A stretch of 64,000 nt of DNA from assembly GCA_040216735.1 (NCBI GenBank), contig JAVJOO010000002.1:1205118-1269117 (forward strand). The letters are read 5' to 3'. The notes under the pieces were generated by a model. It did no database searches. It saw nothing but the letters and a program-made list of their open reading frames with translations, and was not told where the DNA came from. Shown here piece by piece: positions 28,957 through 36,662 of the stretch. Origin of the DNA: Alphaproteobacteria bacterium (GTDB lineage: Bacteria > Pseudomonadota > Alphaproteobacteria > SHVP01). The translations under genes were made by a program, and so were the position numbers. The first letter of the stretch is position 1. Each line of letters starts with the position of its first letter.

Positions 28957-29723
28957 CAAAGGTCTTCCAACCGCTGCCGAATGGCGAGCATGTCTTTCCA
29001 AGCCTGTTTCTTAAGAGCGGGCTGCCGCAGCAGGTAGGCGGGATGATAGATCGCCATTACCGGCACGTCGCGCCAAGAAAGCCAGCGACCGCGCAATCTT
29101 GTGATCCCCTCGGTTCGATCCAAAAGCGCGCCGGCGGCGGTGCCGCCGACGAAGACCAACAATCGGGGGGCGACCAATTCGATGTGACGCTCGACAAAGG
29201 GCAGGCACATCAAGATTTCCGCCGGCGTCGGTTTGCGGTTTCCGGGTGGCCGCCACGGCAGGATATTGGTGATGTAGGTGCCACTGCGGTCTTGGCCGAT
29301 GGCGGCCAGCATGCGGTCGAGCAATTGGCCGCTGACCCCGACGAACGGTCTCCCTTCCCGGTCCTCGTCGGCGCCGGGTGCCTCGCCGATCAGCATCAGA
29401 GGGGCGTCGGGGTTGCCGTCGCCGAACACGAGATTCTTGGCGGTTGCCTTGAGCGAGCACCCCTCGAAGGCCGCGAGGGCGGCCCGGAGCGAATCGATGT
29501 CCTGGCAGGCCGTGGCGGCGGTCCGGGCCGATTGCAGCACCGCATCGGCGCTCTCGGGCGAGGTGGCGGTGCTCGACCGGGCGACGATCCGCTGAGCGCC
29601 GGATTTCGGTGTATCGGCGGGCGGTGGCGCAGCGGCGAATCGATCGCGCGGCATCTCGTCGACCGCTTCGTCCGCGCCGGCATCGACGAGCCAGCGCAGG
29701 GATGGGAGGGCATCTTGTTGCAT
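28956..29723 (-). CDS. uracil-DNA glycosylase, family 4-like
   Basis: Excises uracil from DNA. It has 255 residues: a variable N-terminal 75 residues, then VFGDGNP, the active-site block [35 protein letters not shown] and the C-terminal [11 protein letters not shown]. Family-4 enzymes use four cysteines for a 4Fe-4S cluster; here only EGCSL and ILMCLPF carry Cys at the expected places, while a Trp (LPWRPP) and a Phe (AFEGC) stand where the other two would be. Possibly an alphaproteobacterial subgroup. Start of an operon with slt and moaB. Confidence 0.88.
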   Translation of the reverse strand: MQQDALPSLRWLVDAGADEAVDEMPRDRFAAAPPPADTPKSGAQRIVARSSTATSPESADAVLQSARTAATACQDIDSLRAALAAFEGCSLKATAKNLVFGDGNPDAPLMLIGEAPGADEDREGRPFVGVSGQLLDRMLAAIGQDRSGTYITNILPWRPPGNRKPTPAEILMCLPFVERHIELVAPRLLVFVGGTAAGALLDRTEGITRLRGRWLSWRDVPVMAIYHPAYLLRQPALKKQAWKDMLAIRQRLEDL

Positions 29724-29793
29724 GGCGCCGTTTTACCACGGTTGCGCCACGGGCGCGCGGCTATCGGGGGCGGCGCAATACGGTGCCGCCGAT

Positions 29794-29823
29794 TTGACCG
29801 CCCCAGGGCAAAAAAGGGATAAC
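29794..29823 (+). promoter_or_regulatory. candidate promoter for the ETF-ubiquinone oxidoreductase gene
   Basis: TTGACC (29794-29799), an 18-base spacer, and GATAAC (29818-29823) lie about 27 bases upstream of the start codon, which would give a leader of roughly 20 bases. Confidence 0.35.
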
Positions 29824-29849
29824 GGCGGTGCGCTAACAATGAGGCCAGC

Positions 29850-31514
29850 ATGTCGGACCAAGCTGTCGAACGCGAGTTCATGGAATACGACGTCGTTATC
29901 GTTGGGGCCGGCCCGGCCGGCCTGTCGGCGGCGATCAAGCTCAAGCAACTCGCTGCTGCCGAGGAGAAAGAAATCTCGGTCTGCGTCCTGGAAAAGGGGT
30001 CGGAGGTTGGTGCCCATATTCTGTCCGGGGCGGTTCTGGACCCGATCGCACTGAACGAACTGCTGCCCGATTGGCAAGAACGTGGCGCCCCGTTGAAGAT
30101 GCCGGTGAAGAAGGATCGCTTTATCTACTTGAGTGCGGGGGGCGGTAGCTTCGCAATCCCACAGTTCCTATTTCCGCCCCTGATGCACAATCATGGCAAT
30201 TACGCGATCAGCCTGGGCAATCTGTGCCGTTGGCTGGCCGAACAGGCGGAAGGGCTCGGCGTCGACATTTTTCCAGGATTCGCCGCCGTCGATCTGCTGC
30301 GCGACGGGCAAGGCCGCGTCGTCGGCGTGATCACCGGCGATCTGGGGATCGCGCGCGACGGTAGCCACAAAGGCGGCTATACGCCGGGCATCGAGTTGCG
30401 CGGCAAATACACGTTGATCGGCGAGGGCGCGCGGGGCTCGCTAGCGAAGAGATTGATCGCCGAGTTTGGGCTTGCGGCGGACACAGAGCCGCCGAAGTTC
30501 GGCATCGGGATCAAGGAGCTGTGGGAGGTTCCGACCGAAAACCACCGGCCCGGCCTAGTCGAGCATACGGTCGGCTGGCCGTTATCGAACGATACCGGGG
30601 GCGGCGGTTTTATTTATCATCTTGAAGATAATCAGATCGCGATCGGGTTTGTGGTTCATTTGAACTACAGCAATCCGCACCTGTCGCCGTTCGATGAGTT
30701 CCAGCGCTATAAAACGCACCCACGCGTCCGCCCCTATCTTGAGGGCGGCAAGCGGATTTCCTACGGGGCCCGGGTGATTACGGAAGGCGGGCTCCAGTCG
30801 GTGCCGAAGCTTGTGTTTCCGGGCGGGGTCCTGCTCGGTTGTGCGGCCGGGATGGTCAACGTGCCGCGTATCAAGGGAACGCACAACGCGATGAAGTCCG
30901 GGATGCTTGCGGCGGAAACGGTCTTCGCAGCGCACCAGGCCGATAGTGCCGACCTCGACGCCTACCAGGGCGCGTGGGAGCAATCGTGGATCTACCGCGA
31001 CCTGAAGCGTGTGCGTAACGCCAAGCCGCTGTTGAGCCGGTTCGGAACGTTGTTCGGTGCGGCGCTCGGTGTCGTCGATATGTGGATGAACACGTTCGGG
31101 ATCGGTTTGCCGATCACCTTGCGGCACGGCAAGGCGGATCATGAGACGCTGAAACAGGCCGATCAGTGCGCCAAGATCGACTACCCGAAACCCGACGGTG
31201 TCGTCAGCTTCGACAAGCTTTCGTCGGTCTTCATTTCCAACACCAATCATGAGGAGGATCAGCCGGTCCACCTTGTGCTGGCGGATCCCTCGATCCCGAT
31301 CGCCCGAAATCTGCCGGCGTTCGACGAGCCGGCGCAGCGCTATTGCCCTGCCGGGGTCTATGAGGTCGTTAAGGATGAGGGCGGCGCGCCCCGGTTCCAG
31401 ATCAACGCGCAGAACTGCGTGCATTGCAAAACTTGCGACATCAAGGATCCGGCGCAGAACATCAATTGGACCGTTCCCGAGGGGGGCGGCGGACCGAACT
31501 ACCCGAACATGTGA
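29850..31514 (+). CDS. electron transfer flavoprotein-ubiquinone oxidoreductase
   Basis: Membrane-bound flavoprotein that passes electrons from ETF (fatty acid and amino acid oxidation) to ubiquinone. It has 554 residues. The FAD dinucleotide fold is DVVIVGAGPAGLSAAI (about 14-29); the quinone region includes FPGGVLLGCAAGMVNVPRIK (20 residues). The C-terminal 4Fe-4S cluster cysteines are in RYCPAGVYE and NCVHCKTCDIKDPAQNI. Complete, with no sign of disruption. The ATG follows TGAGGCCAGC. It runs divergently from the glycosylase operon. Confidence 0.97.
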   Translation: MSDQAVEREFMEYDVVIVGAGPAGLSAAIKLKQLAAAEEKEISVCVLEKGSEVGAHILSGAVLDPIALNELLPDWQERGAPLKMPVKKDRFIYLSAGGGSFAIPQFLFPPLMHNHGNYAISLGNLCRWLAEQAEGLGVDIFPGFAAVDLLRDGQGRVVGVITGDLGIARDGSHKGGYTPGIELRGKYTLIGEGARGSLAKRLIAEFGLAADTEPPKFGIGIKELWEVPTENHRPGLVEHTVGWPLSNDTGGGGFIYHLEDNQIAIGFVVHLNYSNPHLSPFDEFQRYKTHPRVRPYLEGGKRISYGARVITEGGLQSVPKLVFPGGVLLGCAAGMVNVPRIKGTHNAMKSGMLAAETVFAAHQADSADLDAYQGAWEQSWIYRDLKRVRNAKPLLSRFGTLFGAALGVVDMWMNTFGIGLPITLRHGKADHETLKQADQCAKIDYPKPDGVVSFDKLSSVFISNTNHEEDQPVHLVLADPSIPIARNLPAFDEPAQRYCPAGVYEVVKDEGGAPRFQINAQNCVHCKTCDIKDPAQNINWTVPEGGGGPNYPNM

Positions 31515-31630
31515 CGCAGCGACCGGTAGCGCAAAAATGATCCACCCTTCCAGCCGGTTGCTGGCAAACGTGGGCGGTGCTGCCTAATGTGACTCCCTCG
31601 AAACGGCCTATGACGCTGTGGAAGGTTAGG

Positions 31631-33349
31631 ATGAGCCCACGACATATCGGATCGCGCCTGTTGGTCGCGGGCCTCGTCGCAATCGCGACGGTCGCCGTGC
31701 CGGCGTCGTCGGTGTCCGCCGCAAACGATTTGGAAGACACGCGGATCGGCCCTGAAGCAAAAGCCGATTCCCCGTTCGGCGGTTATCTCGCCGGGCACTA
31801 TGCGCGCGCAGTCGGTGACAACCGGGCTGCGGCCGAATATCTGGCCCGGGCGATCGACGACGATCCCGACAACGCGGATCTTGCGCGCAGTGCCTATCGC
31901 TTGAAACTGGCGGCCGGCCGGGTTGACGAAGCGGTGGCGCTAGCCCGCAAGCTCGGCGGCGAAGAGCCGAACGACGGCTTGGCGCCCCTGGTCTTGGCAA
32001 TTGCCGCGATTCGCGCGGGAGCATTCCAGGAGGCCGACCAGTGGTTGGACCGGGTTCCGGTGAGCGGCATGAACATCCTGCTTCGGCCCGTGGCCAAGGC
32101 ATGGGTTCGAGTCGGGCAAGGCCAAGGCGATCAGGCGCTGGCTGAACTGGAGACGCTGCGCCAGAGCGAGCAATCCAAAACCTTTAGGCTCTTCCATCAG
32201 GCTCTGATCCAAGGGTTGATCGAACAGCCGGCCGAAGCCGAGGCCGCCTTTCGCGAGCTGATCGACGACCGGGCCACCCGCTCGCTGAGCGCGGTTCAGG
32301 CCTTCGCCAATTTCTTGGTGCGCGCCGGTCGCCGCGACGAAGCGGTGGCATTGATCGAAGAATATTTGCCGCGGGAGTCGAACAGTGCGCTGGTCGAAGA
32401 CGCGCGCAGCGTCTTGGATCAAGATCCGCCCGTGCCCATGGTGTCGAGCGCGGCGCAAGGGATCGGCGAAGCGTTGAATGGCGCGGCCCGGTTCATGGCG
32501 CAAAACGGGGACCGCGAAACCGCGACGATCTATGCCCAACTCGCGCTGTATTTGAGCCCCGGCTTGGACGCGGTGCACGTGCTTCTCGGCAATCTCGAAG
32601 AGAGCGCGCAGCAATGGGAAGCGGCGATCGCGGCTTACCGCGCGGTGCCGCCCGATACGCCGTTCGGCTGGAGCGCTCGGCTGCGTATTGCGGCGACGCT
32701 GCACCGTTTGGATCGTACCAACGAAGCCATGACCCTACTACGGGGAATGGCCGATGAGAGGCCCGCGCGCAACGACGCGCTGATCCAGTTGGCAGACATC
32801 CTGCGTAGTGAAAAGCGTTGGCGCGAGGCTGCCGATGCCTACGGGCGGGCTATCGATCGTGCCGGCTCCCCCGTGGCCGACAACTGGGGCCTTTACTATT
32901 CGCGCGGCATTGCGTTCGAGCGGGCCAAGCGGTGGCCCGAGGCCGAGCGCGATTTTCTGCAAGCGCTTGAGCTGCAACCCGAACAGCCGGATGTCCTGAA
33001 CTACCTGGGTTATTCGTGGGTTGAGCAGGGGCTCAATCTCGACCGGGCCAGGGCGATGCTCGAGCGGGCCGTCGAATTGCGTCCGCGCGACGGCTGGATC
33101 ATCGACAGCTTGGGGTGGGTGCTTTTTCAACTGGGTGACTTCGAGGGGGCCGTGCTAAACCTCGAGCGTGCGATTGCGCTGCAGCCTGCTGATCCGGTGG
33201 TCAACGAACACCTCGGCGACGCGTATTGGCGGGTCGGGCGCAAGCGAGAAGCACGGTTTCAATGGGATCGGGCGCTGACCTTCAAGCCCGAAGCGGATTT
33301 GGTGCCGGTGATTCAGCGCAAACTCCGCGAGGGTCTGGGCGAGATCTAA
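31631..33349 (+). CDS. exported tetratricopeptide repeat protein
   Basis: A 572-residue periplasmic or envelope-anchored TPR protein. A signal peptide (MSPRHIGSRLLVAGLVAIA, ending SSVSA at about 30) is followed by TPR units along most of the length, clearest at the C-terminus (LGYSWVEQGLNLDRARAML, LGWVLFQLGDFEGAVLNLE, LGDAYWRVGRKREARFQWD). The ATG at 31631 has GGAAGG five bases upstream; in-frame ATGs at 31577 and 31610 lack one. Such proteins act as scaffolds for envelope complexes; the partner is unknown. It precedes ispE by 32 bases. Confidence 0.88.
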   Translation: MSPRHIGSRLLVAGLVAIATVAVPASSVSAANDLEDTRIGPEAKADSPFGGYLAGHYARAVGDNRAAAEYLARAIDDDPDNADLARSAYRLKLAAGRVDEAVALARKLGGEEPNDGLAPLVLAIAAIRAGAFQEADQWLDRVPVSGMNILLRPVAKAWVRVGQGQGDQALAELETLRQSEQSKTFRLFHQALIQGLIEQPAEAEAAFRELIDDRATRSLSAVQAFANFLVRAGRRDEAVALIEEYLPRESNSALVEDARSVLDQDPPVPMVSSAAQGIGEALNGAARFMAQNGDRETATIYAQLALYLSPGLDAVHVLLGNLEESAQQWEAAIAAYRAVPPDTPFGWSARLRIAATLHRLDRTNEAMTLLRGMADERPARNDALIQLADILRSEKRWREAADAYGRAIDRAGSPVADNWGLYYSRGIAFERAKRWPEAERDFLQALELQPEQPDVLNYLGYSWVEQGLNLDRARAMLERAVELRPRDGWIIDSLGWVLFQLGDFEGAVLNLERAIALQPADPVVNEHLGDAYWRVGRKREARFQWDRALTFKPEADLVPVIQRKLREGLGEI

Positions 33350-33381
33350 CCGGAGAGCCGTCAGGCGATCGACACATAATC

Positions 33382-34218
33382 ATGACGGTGCACGAGTTCG
33401 CGGCGGCCAAGGTCAATCTGTTCCTGCACGTTCTGGGTCGCCGTGCGGACGGGTACCACGATCTCGATTCGCTGGTTGTTTTTGCCGAAGTCGGCGACGC
33501 GGTCGAACTGAGCCAGAACGACACGCACCGGCTCACGGTGGACGGGCCGTTCGCTCAGGACGTTCCGATCGATTCGTCGAACCTCGCGTCCCGCGCGGTC
33601 GCCGCGCTGGGTGACGCACTTGGCCGCGGCGACGGCGTCCACGTTCATCTCACCAAGAATCTACCGGTGGCGGCCGGACTGGGCGGCGGGTCCGCCGACG
33701 CGGCGGCCGTCCTGCGCGGACTGGCCCGTCTGTGGGAGACCGGTCCGTCGATGGCGTTTCCCGCCGTTGCCCAGGCGCTGGGTGCCGACGTGCCGGTCTG
33801 TCTGCGTAGTCGTGCCGCGCAGATGTCGGGCATTGGGGACGTCGTCATGCCGGTCGATTTCGACGCGCCGTTGGCGTTGGTTTTGGTCAATTGCGGTGCG
33901 GCGGTCGCAACGGGACGAGTGTTCGCGCAGACTCACCGATACGGCGCAGCGGCAGCACCCCTTGGCGAGCGGACCATCCAATCGTGGGTCCAGGGCCAGC
34001 GCAACGACTTGGAGGCGGCTGCGATCGCGCTCGTACCGGAGATCGCGCAGAGCATCGAGTTCCTGGAGCAGCAACCTGGGTGCACTGTAGGGCGCATGAG
34101 CGGGAGCGGCGCGACATGCTTTGGATTGTTCGAGTCTATGCCGACGGCCGAGTCCGCCGCGGCCGCGATTCGCGCGGTGCGGCCAACCTGGTGGGTGGTC
34201 GCCGCGTCGGCATCATGA
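33382..34218 (+). CDS. ispE: 4-diphosphocytidyl-2-C-methyl-D-erythritol kinase
   Basis: GHMP kinase of the MEP isoprenoid pathway. It has 278 residues. The N-terminal AAAKVNLFLHVLGRRADGYH is the family signature, the ATP loop is LPVAAGLGGGSADAAAVL, and the C-terminal GHMP motif is VGRMSGSGATCFGLFE. The ATG at 33382 is set by the conserved N-terminus although its ribosome site is weak, so translation may be coupled to the TPR gene. It overlaps the next gene by ATGA. Confidence 0.95.
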   Translation: MTVHEFAAAKVNLFLHVLGRRADGYHDLDSLVVFAEVGDAVELSQNDTHRLTVDGPFAQDVPIDSSNLASRAVAALGDALGRGDGVHVHLTKNLPVAAGLGGGSADAAAVLRGLARLWETGPSMAFPAVAQALGADVPVCLRSRAAQMSGIGDVVMPVDFDAPLALVLVNCGAAVATGRVFAQTHRYGAAAAPLGERTIQSWVQGQRNDLEAAAIALVPEIAQSIEFLEQQPGCTVGRMSGSGATCFGLFESMPTAESAAAAIRAVRPTWWVVAASAS

Positions 34219-35078
34219 GGCAGGTCGCGCGAAGCCCGACGACGGTCGGATGGGGAGGCTCCGGTTTGCGGTTTTGTCTCGCGCTGGGTTTGCTGGTTTT
34301 GGCCAGCTGTGCATCGGGGTTGCCGGCAGGCGGGGCCGATATCGAGCGAACTTGGAATCAGGCCCTAGTCGTCTTGCCCGCAACGGCGTCGGACGATGGC
34401 CCGCTGGTGGCGCGGCGCTCAAGTCGGGCGCTGGAGCGCACGGTGCGACGGTTACCGTCGGGGGCCCGTTTCCCGACGGTTGTCTTTCTGCATGGTTGTA
34501 CCGGGATCGGCAATCTGCCGTTCCTCGAGGATCTCGGGCGACAGGGCTTTGCCGTGGTCGCGCCTGATAGCTTTGCCCGGACCTTTCGCCCTCTGCAATG
34601 CGAGCCCGGCACGCAGCGCGGCGGGCGCAACCTATTTGTTTATGACTTCCGCTCGGCCGAACTGACCTATGCGCTGGAGCGGCTCCACGAACTGCCTTGG
34701 GTCGATCTCGACAATCTGTTTTTGATGGGCGCGAGCGAAGGCGGCGTAACGGCAGCCTTGTTCCGCGCCGACGTCTTCAATGCCCGGGTGATCGTGCAAT
34801 GGACCTGCACCGGCGCCCCGCTAGTCGCCGGCATCGATGCACCGCTGCGCACGCCGATATTGGCCATCGTGCGCGCGGACGACCCGTTCTACGCGCCGGC
34901 CAATACGCCGGGCCAGCAGGGGCACTGCGGGTTATATATGGAGGGCAGGCCGGGATCGCAGTCGCTGGTGGTGGGGGCTGGGCGCGACGATGCAGCACAT
35001 GACGTTTTGGGCGATGCGGGTGCGGCAGCGGCGATTTTTTCGTTCCTTAAGCAAGCGACGGCACAACGGGTACAATAA
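34215..35078 (+). CDS. dienelactone-hydrolase-like lipoprotein
   Basis: A 287-residue alpha/beta hydrolase of the dienelactone hydrolase group, exported as a lipoprotein: signal FCLALGLLVLASC, lipidated Cys at about 32. Oxyanion motif VVFLHGCTGIGN, nucleophile elbow FLMGASEGGVTAA (Ser), acid in AIVRADDPFYA, and probable catalytic His in GRDDAAHDVLGD. Substrate unknown. The start overlaps the ispE stop by ATGA. Last high-G+C gene before the polysaccharide locus. Confidence 0.82.
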   Translation: MRQVARSPTTVGWGGSGLRFCLALGLLVLASCASGLPAGGADIERTWNQALVVLPATASDDGPLVARRSSRALERTVRRLPSGARFPTVVFLHGCTGIGNLPFLEDLGRQGFAVVAPDSFARTFRPLQCEPGTQRGGRNLFVYDFRSAELTYALERLHELPWVDLDNLFLMGASEGGVTAALFRADVFNARVIVQWTCTGAPLVAGIDAPLRTPILAIVRADDPFYAPANTPGQQGHCGLYMEGRPGSQSLVVGAGRDDAAHDVLGDAGAAAAIFSFLKQATAQRVQ

Positions 35079-35505
35079 TAGCGTCGCGAACTCAAGTAAC
35101 GAGTATTGGGTTTTTATTTAGTGTGCGCTCGAGAGCTTGCCGTTCGATCATGCGATACCCTCGCGACTTACCGAATTATTTTGCTGCGCGGCTCCACATG
35201 GCGCGCGGCCCGCTTTGTCGTCCGACGCTGACAGATCGATTCATCTCGCTGCGTTAAGCTACTGACGGACAAAGCGTTTGATTTTTGTGCGCGGGGCCTG
35301 TTGCATGATTGCAACAGCCCGCTTGTTCGCGCGTCAAAACCACAAATCCGGCTTGAACCGCCGGTTTGGCCCCACTAATCTCTCGCTTGAAATTGCGGAC
35401 GGCCTCCAAGAAGCGGGTATTCGGTCGTCGGCGTGGTCGATGGCTATTGTACGTAACGCGCAAAACGAATAGTTTGCACAAAGTTTCTTAGGAGGTTCGC
35501 CGAAC
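35079..35505 (+). other. 427-base gene-free leader upstream of yjbE-like gene
   Basis: No convincing gene: the one open frame (35278-35472, 64 codons) has no ribosome site or recognisable protein features. The stretch holds two hairpins: CTGTTGCA-TGAT-TGCAACAG (35298-35317, extended by GGG/CCC around a bulge) and CCGGC...GCCGG near 35345-35362. It marks the drop in G+C that begins the polysaccharide locus. It probably contains the promoter and leader of the yjbE-like gene; I could not pick a convincing promoter. Confidence 0.5.
35294..35320 (+). repeat. hairpin / inverted repeat in the yjbE leader
   Basis: A perfect 8-bp inverted repeat with a 4-base loop (CTGTTGCA-TGAT-TGCAACAG) is flanked by GGG and CCC that extend the stem after a one-base bulge. 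No T-run follows, so it is not an intrinsic terminator. It may be an operator or an RNA structural element. Confidence 0.5.
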
Positions 35506-35844
35506 ATGTTTGTAAAGAAAACTCTCACGGCCTTGAGCGTGGTTGCCCTTATGGCGGGCGCGCCGAGCATGGTCTTTGCGGCCGATGCGGCCTCCGTGAA
35601 TAAGCAATCCCAGGTCTTCAAGACCGGCCAGGGCGCGGCAGCCGGTCAGCAGCAGGGTGGTGGTGCCGGTGGTGGTGCTGGTGCAGCTGGTGCAGCCGGT
35701 GGTATCGGCGCGGGTGCGATCGCAGCGGCGGTAGCCGTGGCGGCAGCGATCGCTGTGGCTGTTGCGGCAGCGACCGACGACAACACCACGACGACCTCCA
35801 CAACGACGACCGCGACGAACACCGCAGCGACCACGTCGAACTAG
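35506..35844 (+). CDS. yjbE: YjbE/GfcA-like small exported protein
   Basis: A 112-residue protein with signal peptide (MFVKKTLTALSVVALMAGAP, cleavage after VFAA at about 26), a Gln/Gly/Ala-rich stretch, a hydrophobic Ala/Val segment (AAAVAVAAAIAVAVAAAT, about 73-90) and a Thr-rich tail (DDNTTTTSTTTT). This plan matches E. coli YjbE and GfcA, small exported peptides encoded at the head of exopolysaccharide and group 4 capsule operons. The match is by composition and order, not strong sequence identity. AGGAGG precedes the ATG. It is followed by a terminator shared with convergent yjbF. Confidence 0.7.
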   Translation: MFVKKTLTALSVVALMAGAPSMVFAADAASVNKQSQVFKTGQGAAAGQQQGGGAGGGAGAAGAAGGIGAGAIAAAVAVAAAIAVAVAAATDDNTTTTSTTTTATNTAATTSN

Positions 35845-35861
35845 TTTGAGCCTAATTCTAG

Positions 35862-35892
35862 AAAAAGGGCGCCTTCGGGTGCCCTTTTTTTT
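35862..35892. terminator. bidirectional rho-independent terminator between yjbE and yjbF
   Basis: The stem GGGCGCC / GGTGCCC (one G-T pair) with a TTCG loop is preceded by five A and followed by eight T. It sits between convergent genes and can end both transcripts, though it overlaps the very end of the spacer to yjbF. Confidence 0.88.
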
Positions 35893-35893
35893 G

Positions 35894-36577
35894 CTAAATT
35901 ATTGCTGGTTTCAATACGTCTATTTCGATCGGCGGGAATGTTCTCGCAATTGTTTGCCGCGATCGCCACACGAATCCGTCAACCGGATCCACCCAGAATA
36001 GGTTCTGAATATTCCAATTCGTACCAAGCACCTTGACGTGCTCGCGGACCAGGATTGTTTCGAAATCGATATCGGCGATTGCGATCTTTTTAGGACCAAC
36101 CAAACGAAAATTGGATGTCCAGGTCGTAACCCCATCCGGCGCCAGATCAACTTCTCGAGAGGCTGAAACTCGGTTCGACTCTAGGTGAAGGCCAGTTGAA
36201 ACAGGGTCCGGCTCTTGAAAAATCGTTGAGCGGATGGATTCTGGGAGACCAGCGGTCCGAACGACGCGACCGCCGCTTGTCACAATGGCAACCCCATCGG
36301 CGGACAGCCAATGCAGTTCAGTTCTTTCGGTGCGCCAAAGGACCAAGAGGGAGCGTGGACCTCGGCCGATCTTGGCGGCGATCGAAGCATAAGGAACCTG
36401 GTTGACGAGGTCGCGTGAAATTGGAACATCTGGTTGGCCGAAAGCGGTGAGTTTGATCGCGCCAACCACGTCAACACCTAAGCCACCTCCGCAACTTGCC
36501 AATCCAAAGCCGAGAGCGCCAGTAAGAAAAGCCCGACGGGTCCCGAGGTGTCTCACGAAACGATCTGGAGCATTCAA
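35894..36577 (-). CDS. yjbF: YjbF/GfcB family lipoprotein
   Basis: A 227-residue member of the YjbF/GfcB group, outer-membrane-associated lipoproteins of exopolysaccharide and group 4 capsule loci. The N-terminal segment has an RR pair (GTRRAFLTGALGFGLASC) with lipobox LASC, lipidated Cys at about 29. The conserved block VPISRDLVNQVPYASIAAKI (20 residues) and GRGPRSLLVLWR follow; the tail has NWNIQNLFWVDPVDGFVWRS. Unusually it is on the opposite strand to yjbE and to the export genes, which start 85 bases away from its own start. Confidence 0.85.
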   Translation of the reverse strand: MNAPDRFVRHLGTRRAFLTGALGFGLASCGGGLGVDVVGAIKLTAFGQPDVPISRDLVNQVPYASIAAKIGRGPRSLLVLWRTERTELHWLSADGVAIVTSGGRVVRTAGLPESIRSTIFQEPDPVSTGLHLESNRVSASREVDLAPDGVTTWTSNFRLVGPKKIAIADIDFETILVREHVKVLGTNWNIQNLFWVDPVDGFVWRSRQTIARTFPPIEIDVLKPAII

Positions 36578-36662
36578 GGTTTGGCGGCTTTGCGGTTAGG
36601 GGTGCTATATAACAATACTTAGATTACCTTCTCTGTGAAACCCGATGCTTGGTGCTAATTGC

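Noticed and set aside
35278-35472. 64-codon frame in the yjbE leader
   Set aside because: No ribosome site, no homology that I recognise, and it spans two hairpins.
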